Of a stretch of DNA of 64,000 nt, positions 56,845-64,000 are shown one piece after another. The position numbers and the translations under genes were made by a program. The number at the start of each line of letters is the position of its first letter. Position 1 is the stretch's first letter. The stretch is taken from NCBI RefSeq assembly GCF_001005725.1, contig NZ_LBIC01000001.1, positions 62,001-126,000 on the forward strand, written 5' to 3'. This DNA comes from Sphingobium chungbukense. Its GTDB lineage: Bacteria > Pseudomonadota > Alphaproteobacteria > Sphingomonadales > Sphingomonadaceae. The notes under the pieces are model-generated. The model made no database searches. It worked only from the letters and a program-made list of their open reading frames with translations, and was not told the origin of the DNA.

Positions 56845-57710
56845 CCAAACTCCTTGACCAGTTCGGTCAGCGCGTCGGCTGCCCGAGTGCGATACCGTTC
56901 CTTGTGGCGTAACGCCTCAAATGGACGGGCTGGCATCGCGAGCGGCAATTCATGAAGGTGCCCCGCAGCAAGCGCGCGGCGCACCACCAGTTCGGACAGG
57001 ACCGCGACGCCAGCGCCGGCCTCGACAGCAGACCGTACGGCTTCGTTGGACGGCAGCGTCATGGCGATGTCCAGGTCTGCCGGATCGATACCGCGATCAC
57101 GCAGCACATCCTCGAAACTCGACCGCGTGCCGGACCCGTGCTCTCGCACGATCCAGTTGGCGCCGCGCACCCAGTCCTCATTGATGGTATCGACAGCCTG
57201 CCCCGAGATAAGCAGCATCCGGTCCTCGCCGACTTTCCAGTGGGCGAGTGCGGGCTGGTCGATCGAACCTTCGACAAAGCCCAGTTCCGCGCGGCCATCC
57301 AGTACCCGCGCTGCCGCACCTTCGCTGTTGTCGATTGCGAGTTCGACGCGGATCGCCGGGTGACGGCTGTGGAACTGGGCGAGGCGCGAAGGGAGCCAGT
57401 AGCTGGCGATGGTCTGGCTGGCGACAAGGCGCAGGGTTCCGCGCTTCAGGCCGCCATACTCGGCCAGGGTAAGCTCCGCCGTCGCGGCGCGGCCAAGGAC
57501 GGCGCGTGCCTCATCGAGGAACATGCGACCCGCCTCGGTCAGTTCGATGCCGCGACCCACGCGGTTGAAGAGCGGAACGTCATGTCTGGCTTCCAGTGTG
57601 GCAATCGCGGCGCTGGCGGCGGACTGGGTCACGCCCAGTGCCTCTGCGGCCCGCGTCATATGTTCGCGTTCGGCGACACCTACAAAGATGCGCAATTGTT
57701 CAAGGGTCAT
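56841..57710 (-). CDS. LysR-family regulator of the sulfite operon
   Basis: This 289-residue protein has a winged helix-turn-helix (EHMTRAAEALGVTQSAASAAI, residues 16-36) and a type 2 periplasmic-binding-like effector domain resembling CysB/CbbR-type proteins. Unlike most LysR genes it is co-directional with, and overlaps, the next gene, so it is the first gene of lysR-tdt-sor-cyt. The inducer may be sulfite or a related anion; this is inferred from context. Confidence 0.88.
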   Translation of the reverse strand: MTLEQLRIFVGVAEREHMTRAAEALGVTQSAASAAIATLEARHDVPLFNRVGRGIELTEAGRMFLDEARAVLGRAATAELTLAEYGGLKRGTLRLVASQTIASYWLPSRLAQFHSRHPAIRVELAIDNSEGAAARVLDGRAELGFVEGSIDQPALAHWKVGEDRMLLISGQAVDTINEDWVRGANWIVREHGSGTRSSFEDVLRDRGIDPADLDIAMTLPSNEAVRSAVEAGAGVAVLSELVVRRALAAGHLHELPLAMPARPFEALRHKERYRTRAADALTELVKEFG

Positions 57711-57793
57711 GGTGATCTCCTGTCACCATCGATACCTCAGCCCTATCAATCACTCCAACGCATTGATTATATCATTCCAATCGTATTTTAAGA

Positions 57794-58390
57794 TCATTCG
57801 ATTAGTACGGTCCTGGCGGCCACCAGCGCGCTCGCGATCCGTTGGCCGACATCAGGACTGTTGCAGACATTGGCCGGACTAGGATGGGGCATGGTGATGA
57901 TTGATACATCGGGCCGCGCCTCTTTGATAAGCGCCTCCGCACCTGCAGCCACCCGTCCCGCCAATATGCAGACCCGCACGCACGGCAGTTTCGCAAGCAG
58001 GCCGGGAAGCGTTGCGAGACCCTCGGCAATCTCTGCGCGGCGCAGTGCGCGATTGCGGGCGCCGGGGGCGTGGACGATCCAGGGCACGCAGTTCCACTGA
58101 ACGATGTCGTTTCGGCCAATGCCTGCAGCCTCAAGATAGCGGCGAAGGTTCCGAGCTGTGCCTGACGGATTGTCCCGCGACACGAAGCGAGTGCGATCAG
58201 GCCCGGGCCCCGGCGTCTCAAGAAGCAGGAGAAGGCGCGCATTTATGCCGCCATTGAACGGGTCGAAATGCGGCACCGGGTGTCCTGCGCCAACGAGCCC
58301 CTCACGCCATATCTCCAGCGGCGCGATGTGCGGCGCACCAAGTGCCGCTTTGCGTTCGGCGATCAACGCGGGATCATCCAGCCAGACCAT
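57794..58390 (-). CDS. Uracil-DNA glycosylase superfamily protein
   Basis: This 198-residue protein has LLLLLETPGPGPDRTRF (active-site-like motif 1 region), RYLEAAGIGRNDIVQWNCVPW and MPHPSPANVCN (motif 2 HPS), a pattern of the UDG superfamily. Whether it excises uracil is uncertain, because the catalytic Asp/Asn of motif 1 is not clear. It stands alone between lysR and a divergent operon. Confidence 0.75.
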   Translation of the reverse strand: MVWLDDPALIAERKAALGAPHIAPLEIWREGLVGAGHPVPHFDPFNGGINARLLLLLETPGPGPDRTRFVSRDNPSGTARNLRRYLEAAGIGRNDIVQWNCVPWIVHAPGARNRALRRAEIAEGLATLPGLLAKLPCVRVCILAGRVAAGAEALIKEARPDVSIITMPHPSPANVCNSPDVGQRIASALVAARTVLIE

Positions 58391-58572
58391 TGATCGTCAA
58401 ATCCTGTCGAAACTACAAAAATCATCGGTTGGATCGATCGCGACGGTTGCGCCATCCGTTCGATAGGCAACGCCTGCGTTGGCGCACATGCTCCTCAGCA
58501 GCTCGCATTTTTTCCGTTGCGCACTGCGACGATGACACTTGCGTCCGCTGTGGGCGTTATCGCCGGAGCGCC

Positions 58573-58956
58573 ATGACGAAAGGGCTTCACTTGAAACTGC
58601 TATGGGGATTGGCCGGCCTTTGCGCGGCGACAGCATCGGCGGCCGCACTGGCGACATCGCCCGATGGCTTCGCAAGCCAGATGGCAGCCTCCATGGAGCG
58701 GATGCACCATGCGATGATGAATGCGCCATCGGGCGACCCGGACCGCGACTTCGCGGCAATGATGATCCCCCATCACCAGGGCGCAATCGAGATGGCGGAA
58801 GCGGAACTCAGGTATGGAAAAGACGAACGCCTGCGCCGTCTGGCTCAGGGCATCATCGTCGAGCAGCGGCAGGAGATCGCCGTCATGCAGGACATCCTCG
58901 CCGAAAAGACCGGCCCCGCTGCCGGCGCGCATCATCACATGGGAGACGACAAATGA
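58573..58956 (+). CDS. Exported DUF305 protein
   Basis: This 127-residue protein has a signal peptide (LKLLWGLAGLCAATASAAALA). The DUF305 core is rich in histidine and methionine: MERMHHAMM, DRDFAAMMIPHHQGAIEMA and a final HHHMGDD. Such proteins often occur with copper or metal resistance genes, and the residues could bind metal. GGAG precedes the ATG at 58573. Its stop overlaps the next gene (ATGA). Confidence 0.88.
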   Translation: MTKGLHLKLLWGLAGLCAATASAAALATSPDGFASQMAASMERMHHAMMNAPSGDPDRDFAAMMIPHHQGAIEMAEAELRYGKDERLRRLAQGIIVEQRQEIAVMQDILAEKTGPAAGAHHHMGDDK

Positions 58957-60389
58957 ACAAGACGCTGAGCATCGTGTCATGCACCTTGCCGATAGCGGCT
59001 GCCCTGGTCGCACTCCCGGCATCTGCGCAGCAGGTCCCCAATGCCCAGCCCGACAGGGCAGTCAGTGCGCAGGACCGCTTCTACACTTCGGACCAGTTTT
59101 CCAACACGGTATCGGTCATCGATCCGTCGACGAACACGCTGCTGGGGGTCATCAAGCTCGGCGATCCCACGCCTGCAAATCTCAGCCCGCTTTATCGCGG
59201 CCAGCTTCTGGTCCATGGCATGGGCTTCTCGCCTGATCGCCGTACCCTGGCGGTCGTGTCGATCGGGTCCAACTCGGTCAGCTTCATCGATACCGCGACC
59301 AATGCCGTGAAGCACACCGCCTATGTCGGGCGCTCCCCGCATGAAGCCTTCTTCCGGCCCGATGGCCGAGAAGCCTGGGTGAGCGTGCGCGGCGAGGATT
59401 ATATAGCGGTGCTCGACGGGACCACCTTCAAGGAGACGGGCCGTATTGCTGTCCCCAACGGGCCGGGCATGACGATCTTCTCGCCCGATGGGAAATATGG
59501 CTACGTCTGTTCCAGCTTCTCGCCAGAAACCGTCGTCATCGACACCAGGTCAAAGCGCATCGTTGGCCGCGTGAAGCAGGACAGCCCCTTCTGCCCCGAC
59601 ATCGCCGCCACGCCTGACGGCAAGCAGGTATGGCTGACGCTCAAGGACGTCGGCAAGGTGATGGTCTTCGACGCCAAGCCGCCCTTCGCCGTGATGAAGA
59701 CGATCGACACCGGGCCGATCACCAACCACGTCAACATCGCCAGGACAGCTAAAGGCCAGTTCGCCTATGTAACGGTCGGCACGCAGAATATCGTCAAGGT
59801 CTTCCGGACCGACACTTTCGAACAAGTCGCCTCGGTGCCGGTCGGCGCGCTGCCGCATGGGCTCTGGCCCTCAGGCGATGGCAGCCGGATCTATGTCGGG
59901 CTGGAAAATGACGATGCAGTCGCCGTCATAGATACGGCCACGAACAAGGTCATTGCCACGATCCCGATCGGACAGGGCCCGCAGGGCGTCGCCTATGTGC
60001 CCGGCGCCGTGCCTTCGGGGCAAGGCCTCGACAACCTCGTGCCGCTCGCCAAGGCGCAGGGCAAAGTGCAGGTCGTGCTGGAAGGTCAGGGACAGAGCCA
60101 GGTGTCGCTGTTCGATCAGGGGCAGGTGCAGATCCTGCAGGCCGCGGTCGCCGGACTGGCGCCCAAGCAGACCTTTACGCTGGGTCTGGCGGCGCGTCAG
60201 GATGGTACTGATACAGTCGAGCCGCTGGCCAAGTTCATGACCAATCCGGCAGGCGCGGCGATCGTCAATGCGGTTGGCCCGATCCGGCAGATCGTCAAGG
60301 ACGCCGCGCCTGCAGAGCGCCGCTTCCTCGTAATCCGTTCCGGCGCGCCGGATGAGGCAGGCGCGGTGGTCCAGCGGCAGAAGCCGTGA
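58953..60389 (+). CDS. Periplasmic YncE-like beta-propeller protein
   Basis: This 478-residue protein has a signal peptide (TLPIAAALVALPASA) and seven or so repeated strands of the YVTN/NHL propeller type (NTVSVIDPSTNTLLGVI, NSVSFIDTATNAVKHTA, DAVAVIDTATNKVIATI). A distinct C-terminal domain of about 140 residues follows (VQVVLEGQGQSQVSLFDQGQVQIL). The function is unknown; propellers of this kind may bind DNA, metals or proteins. It is coupled to DUF305 and DedA genes by overlaps. Confidence 0.85.
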   Translation: MNKTLSIVSCTLPIAAALVALPASAQQVPNAQPDRAVSAQDRFYTSDQFSNTVSVIDPSTNTLLGVIKLGDPTPANLSPLYRGQLLVHGMGFSPDRRTLAVVSIGSNSVSFIDTATNAVKHTAYVGRSPHEAFFRPDGREAWVSVRGEDYIAVLDGTTFKETGRIAVPNGPGMTIFSPDGKYGYVCSSFSPETVVIDTRSKRIVGRVKQDSPFCPDIAATPDGKQVWLTLKDVGKVMVFDAKPPFAVMKTIDTGPITNHVNIARTAKGQFAYVTVGTQNIVKVFRTDTFEQVASVPVGALPHGLWPSGDGSRIYVGLENDDAVAVIDTATNKVIATIPIGQGPQGVAYVPGAVPSGQGLDNLVPLAKAQGKVQVVLEGQGQSQVSLFDQGQVQILQAAVAGLAPKQTFTLGLAARQDGTDTVEPLAKFMTNPAGAAIVNAVGPIRQIVKDAAPAERRFLVIRSGAPDEAGAVVQRQKP

Positions 60390-60958
60390 CGCTTGAAGCG
60401 GTCCTTAGCCAGTACGGCCTTGCCGCTCTGTTCCTCGGCGCCGGGATCGAGGGCGAGACGGTGGTCGTGCTGGGCGGCGTGATGGTCCACCGTGGCCTGA
60501 TCGCGTACCCGGCGGCCATCGCGGCGGCAGCACTCGGGTCCTGTATCGCGGACCAGATCTTCTTTGCCCTCGGCCGCCGGTTCCGCGATCATCGCTATGT
60601 TCGGCGCGTCCAGCAGAAGGCCGCGTTCCGCCGCGCCATCGATGTGTTCGAGCAGCGGCCAGTGCTGTTCGTGTTCGGCTTCCGCTTTCTGTATGGCCTG
60701 CGCACTGTCAGCCCCATCGCGATCGGCACGACCGCGCTTCCTGCCTCCCGCTTCATGGCTATCAACGCATTGGCGGCCGTGGTCTGGGCGACAGTTTTCG
60801 TGACCCTGGGTTACCTGTTCGGTCAGGGCATCGAGGCTGCTTTTGGCCGCGTCCGCGATGTGGGCCATGTTCTGCTGCCCGTACTCGCGGTGCTGCTCCT
60901 CGTCGGCCTCGCCGCACACTTCCGGCACCGCAGGCGCGAGGTCACAGCAAAGGACTGA
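60386..60958 (+). CDS. DedA/VTT-family membrane protein
   Basis: This 190-residue protein begins with a GTG that overlaps the previous stop (GTGA). The DedA pattern includes GIEGETVVVLGGVMVHRG, the re-entrant loop F-x-R-F-x-Y-G-x-R (here FGFRFLYGLRTVSPIAIG), and GYLFGQ. DedA proteins move lipid carriers or anionic lipids across the membrane. It is convergent with the cardiolipin synthase gene, with a 17-base overlap. Confidence 0.88.
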   Translation: MTLEAVLSQYGLAALFLGAGIEGETVVVLGGVMVHRGLIAYPAAIAAAALGSCIADQIFFALGRRFRDHRYVRRVQQKAAFRRAIDVFEQRPVLFVFGFRFLYGLRTVSPIAIGTTALPASRFMAINALAAVVWATVFVTLGYLFGQGIEAAFGRVRDVGHVLLPVLAVLLLVGLAAHFRHRRREVTAKD

Positions 60959-62339
60959 CGAGGCGAGCTAGATTTTCGCAGAAGCGGGAAACACGCGGGC
61001 GATCACGCCATTCCTCCAGCAAAAGTCGGTCGCTTCGGCGGATGTATCCCCGTTGGACATCCGCGAGAGGTCCGGTGGACGCTTCATCATGCAAGATCAG
61101 GCTGATCTCGGCATTCAGCATGAAGGAGCGAACATCGGCATTGCTGGATCCGATGACGGCGATGCGGCCATCGATCGATACGTTCTTCGCGTGCAGCAAC
61201 CTGTCGCGGTAGAGGTGGAGGCGTACGCCCGCCTCGAGCAGTTCGCTATAATAGGATCGCTGGGCAAGGTTCACGAGCCGCTGGTCCACGACACGCGAAA
61301 CGACGAGGTCGATCGCGACGCCGCGTGCGACCGCGTTCTTGAGCGCGGTCAGCAGGGCTTCGTCTGGGATCAGATAGGGCGAGACAATGGTGATATTCTC
61401 TTGCGCCTCGTGAACGAGTTCGACGAGCAATCGCTCATAGCCGGGCACGCGGTAGTCTGGCCCACTGGGCATCGCCTGCAATTCTGAGGCGCCTGAGGCA
61501 TCGGGCACGGGCAAGGCCGCGATGGTCTGTTCGGTCTCAAGGAACAAGTCGCTGGCAAAGACCGCATCGAGCGCGCAGACAACCGGGCCTTCAACCCGCG
61601 CTACGAGTTCGTCATTTACGATCCCGGGCTTGAAATCGCGGTTCACAATATTCTGCGACCCTACGAAAGCGACCCTGCCATCGATCAGGCACAGCTTGCG
61701 GTGATTGCGCAGATCGCTTCGCGCACGGCGAAGCGCCGCGAAGCGAACCGGCAGGACCAGGCGGGCAGTGACGCCTCGGTCCGCCAGCATCGGTAGGCTG
61801 CGTTTTGCCCAAGGGCGCGAGCCCAGCGCATCGATCAGGACGCGGACATCGACGCCGCGTGCATGTGCGCGGCCAAGGGCATCTGCGACTTTCTGTCCCG
61901 TCCGGTCGTCTGCGAAGATGTAGGTCAGCAGATGCACCCGAACATGGGCTGCATCTATCGCCGTCACCATAGCGTCGATCGTGCCGTCATAGTCCTCAAG
62001 CAGATGGAGGGCGTTGCCCCCACAGTTTGGAAAACCGCCCAGCCATTGTGCAAGCACAGCTGTCCGGGAAGGCGCGCTTTTGCTGCTCATCAGCGCTTGC
62101 CCGGCACTCTCCCGCTCCGGCGCCGCCCGCCCGAAGCGGTCCCGCCGCCAGGATGGGAACGCGGCCCGGCCGATCAGGCGGTACAGGATGAAGGCGGGCA
62201 CCGGCAAGAACAGCACGAGAAGCAGCCAACTGCGCGCCGCTTCGGGCGGACGCCGCAGCGGAATGACCACCTCCATGATGAGCCGGATCGCCCATTCGAG
62301 CATCAGATAAGCGAGCGTCAGGCTCGGGATGGAGATCAT
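60942..62339 (-). CDS. cls: Cardiolipin synthase (phospholipase D family)
   Basis: This 465-residue protein has two N-terminal hydrophobic segments and then two HKD motifs: NHRKLCLIDGRVAFVGSQN (about residue 215) and LHAKNVSIDGRIAVIGSSN (about 390). Both are complete. It would join phosphatidylglycerol molecules into cardiolipin. Its 3' end overlaps the dedA-like gene on the other strand. Confidence 0.93.
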   Translation of the reverse strand: MISIPSLTLAYLMLEWAIRLIMEVVIPLRRPPEAARSWLLLVLFLPVPAFILYRLIGRAAFPSWRRDRFGRAAPERESAGQALMSSKSAPSRTAVLAQWLGGFPNCGGNALHLLEDYDGTIDAMVTAIDAAHVRVHLLTYIFADDRTGQKVADALGRAHARGVDVRVLIDALGSRPWAKRSLPMLADRGVTARLVLPVRFAALRRARSDLRNHRKLCLIDGRVAFVGSQNIVNRDFKPGIVNDELVARVEGPVVCALDAVFASDLFLETEQTIAALPVPDASGASELQAMPSGPDYRVPGYERLLVELVHEAQENITIVSPYLIPDEALLTALKNAVARGVAIDLVVSRVVDQRLVNLAQRSYYSELLEAGVRLHLYRDRLLHAKNVSIDGRIAVIGSSNADVRSFMLNAEISLILHDEASTGPLADVQRGYIRRSDRLLLEEWRDRPRVSRFCENLARLVSPLL

Positions 62340-62405
62340 CGCGCGATGCTACCTGTCTCTGCTGCGTCGTGTCGATGCGCCCGTCAGATCACGCCCCCTT
62401 CAACC

Positions 62406-63266
62406 TTAGCGAACCATCAGGAGCGGGATGTCCGCCTTGGCGAGCAGGTGCCGGGTGGTTCCGCCTGCGAACCATTCGATCAGCTGGTTATGCCGATAGG
62501 CTCCCGTCACAAGCATATCCGCTCCCGCCAGATGGGCCTCAGTCAGGAGTTGCTGACCAAGGTTTTCGTGCGAGCGCGGCACGACGTGGAGCTGGTGCGC
62601 AATCCCTGCATCGTCGAGCAGCGCTTCCAGCTTGAGCGCCGGATCACCTGCATCGCCGATCCGAATAGCGGTGACGTCAGTGGCGCCTTCCAACCAGAGC
62701 GTGGCCGCCTCGATGGCGCGCCTTGCCGCATCGGAGTCGCTCAAGCCGGCAGCCACACGCGAAAAGCTCTGACCGGGCTGGGGCTTCCAGGAAACCGGGA
62801 CGATCAGCACCGGTTTCTGGCTATCGAACAGCGCGGCATGCAGGGCGTCCCCGCCGTCCATGTTTCGCTCGTGGGCGATCACGACCAGCAGGTCGGCATT
62901 GTTCGCCTCCTGCGTCACCACGACTTGCTCATCCCCAACGATGGTTCGCCAGGCAACGGGTGGCGCGTCCTGGGCGGCTCCTGCGGTCCATGCCACGAAA
63001 GCCGTGTGGCAGGCGGCCGATCGCTCGCTGGCCGTGCCTTCCCAATGTTCGCGCAGACGCTGCATATCGACCTCTTCGCTGGCGGCAACGAGCAGGCCGG
63101 GATCGACCACGACATTCAGCGCTTCGATTGTACAGTCCCCCACGCTCTGCGCTGCGAGAACGGCTGCATTGAGGCATGTCGCAGTGCTGTCGGCTCCGAC
63201 GATGACGGAAAGGATCTTTATGCTTTGCTCTCCTGATGCGGCCTTGCCGGGGCTTCGATCGACCAA
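62406..63266 (-). CDS. Tandem universal stress protein
   Basis: The protein has two Usp-like halves. The first starts [16 protein letters not shown] and ends PVLIVPVSW; the second ends GADMLVTGAYRHNQLIEWFAGGTTRHLLAKADIPLLMVR, with the ATP-binding-like G-x2-G-x9-G(S/T) pattern in degenerate form. The given start is the nearest conventional codon, a TTG at 63266, which overlaps DUF190 by 49 bases and adds 15 non-homologous residues. AGGAG lies eight bases before an in-frame ATA at 63221, exactly where homology begins, so an ATA start is possible. Confidence 0.85.
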   Translation of the reverse strand: MVDRSPGKAASGEQSIKILSVIVGADSTATCLNAAVLAAQSVGDCTIEALNVVVDPGLLVAASEEVDMQRLREHWEGTASERSAACHTAFVAWTAGAAQDAPPVAWRTIVGDEQVVVTQEANNADLLVVIAHERNMDGGDALHAALFDSQKPVLIVPVSWKPQPGQSFSRVAAGLSDSDAARRAIEAATLWLEGATDVTAIRIGDAGDPALKLEALLDDAGIAHQLHVVPRSHENLGQQLLTEAHLAGADMLVTGAYRHNQLIEWFAGGTTRHLLAKADIPLLMVR

Positions 63267-63619
63267 TGTTCGAGCTGTTTGTAGATGACCACCTTCGTCG
63301 ACAGCAGGGCGGCATGCCGCTGGCAGAACAGTTCAAGATCGGCGCGGTGGCCGATCAGTTCGACGCACATGGTCAGATAGGGATTGCTCGTTTCCGCGCC
63401 CTGATCGAGCACCGGCCCGTGGTTGCTGAAGCCGTAATGGGTATGATGGGCTACGGCGTTCATCAGACCGGCAGCCTTGGCCTGGACGACAAGCTCACGA
63501 TAGAGCGGGCGTGCTGACCACAGCTTCCATGCCTTGCGCGGCTCTGCCGTATCACGCGGCGCCATGTAGATACGCAGCATGCCGATCTCGCTGGACGTGA
63601 GAATAGCCGTGTCAGTCAT
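63218..63619 (-). CDS. DUF190 protein
   Basis: This 133-residue protein has the small alpha/beta PII-like DUF190 pattern: [10 protein letters not shown] near the start, [32 protein letters not shown], and [10 protein letters not shown] at the end. Members are often found beside CrcB or CLC ion channels and may regulate them. Its start overlaps the upstream channel gene by eight bases. Confidence 0.85.
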   Translation of the reverse strand: MTDTAILTSSEIGMLRIYMAPRDTAEPRKAWKLWSARPLYRELVVQAKAAGLMNAVAHHTHYGFSNHGPVLDQGAETSNPYLTMCVELIGHRADLELFCQRHAALLSTKVVIYKQLEHWSIEAPARPHQESKA

Positions 63620-64000
63620 TTTTACGAAGATCCTGCTTTGTGATCTGAGGGCGCGCGGCGCGAACGCTCCGCAGCGTAATGCCGGGGCTGATGGAAATGC
63701 GCGGATGCTTGGGGACGGCAATCTGCTGAGACAGGTAGATGCCGCTGTGGCCTGAGCACAGATAGGCGACGAAACAGGCTACGGCGATGTAGACGGCATG
63801 GGTAGCACCGAACAGTTCGATGCCCATGATGGTGCAGGCCAAAGGCGTGTTCGCTGCCCCGGCAAAGACAGCAACGAACCCGAGACCGGCAAAAAGATCG
63901 ACAGGAGCGCCGAATAGGGTGCCAAGGGCGTGGCCGAGCGCCGCGCCGATGAAGAACAGCGGCGTTACCTCGCCTCCCTTGAAGCCGGTGCCCAGCGTCA
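63612..64000 (-). CDS. CLC-family anion channel/transporter (N-terminus beyond window)
   Basis: The 128 visible residues are the C-terminal part of a voltage-gated chloride channel family protein: [49 protein letters not shown] and [10 protein letters not shown], followed by a short cytosolic tail. The [11 protein letters not shown] motif contains the family's third anion-filter stretch. A fluoride or chloride exporter is possible; the adjoining DUF190 gene favours fluoride, but the selective residues lie outside the window. Confidence 0.85.
   Translation of the reverse strand, partial: TLGTGFKGGEVTPLFFIGAALGHALGTLFGAPVDLFAGLGFVAVFAGAANTPLACTIMGIELFGATHAVYIAVACFVAYLCSGHSGIYLSQQIAVPKHPRISISPGITLRSVRAARPQITKQDLRKND

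Noticed and set aside
53760..64000. Search for the missing comM 5' part and right island junction
   Set aside because: All minus-strand frames here belong to other families and no VALVS-type ComM start was seen.

Overview
The window reads as a chromosome segment of a sphingomonad-type alphaproteobacterium. It is GC-rich, has the str/S10/spc ribosomal superoperon, carries an S12 with arginine at position 88, and has an alphaproteobacterial LexA box (GAAC-N7-GAAC). All names come from motif and family recognition by eye; no database search was run.

Region 1 (1-33.7 kb) is mostly core genome. It runs: ppk2 (cut by the left edge), aspS, rnd, small accessory proteins, lepA, a CsgG-like protein, an acyltransferase and a SRPBCC protein. 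Then, all on the minus strand and transcribed right to left, come rpsL-rpsG-fusA-tuf, rpsJ-rplC-D-W-B-rpsS-rplV-rpsC-rplP-rpmC-rpsQ, and rplN-X-E-rpsN-H-rplF-R-rpsE-rpmD-rplO-secY-adk. A sigma70-like promoter (28061-28089) stands before rpsL, and several hairpins divide the operon. On the plus strand follow a GGDEF-EAL protein and an M23 peptidase overlapping a bactofilin gene. Three large dyad repeats lie between core genes; two of them differ by paired, stem-preserving changes.

Region 2 (33.7-53.8 kb) is a mobile island inserted into comM/yifB, of which only the 3' part remains in the window. It opens with palindromic GACGTC repeats and a compact four-gene module: three tyrosine-recombinase-like proteins and a small coiled-coil protein, resembling gmtXYZ or Tn554 tnpABC layouts. 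Its cargo is (a) an SOS-box-controlled imuA-imuB-dnaE2 mutagenesis cassette, in which dnaE2 has lost about 390 internal residues including the third catalytic aspartate; (b) a DUF2513 gene; and (c) a type II CBASS anti-phage operon, cap4 (nuclease-SAVED effector), cdnD-like CD-NTase, cap2 (E2-E1) and cap3 (JAMM). A 2523-bp IS21-family element with an 8-bp target duplication splits cap2. Removing the element and one duplication restores a single frame of about 593 residues.

Region 3 (53.8-64 kb) holds accessory stress and ion-handling genes: lysR-TDT transporter-sulfite dehydrogenase-cytochrome c, a uracil-DNA glycosylase-family protein, a translationally coupled DUF305/YncE-like/DedA trio, cardiolipin synthase, a double universal stress protein, DUF190 and a CLC-type channel cut by the right edge. 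The missing 5' part of comM is not seen, so either the island continues past the window or its far end has been lost.
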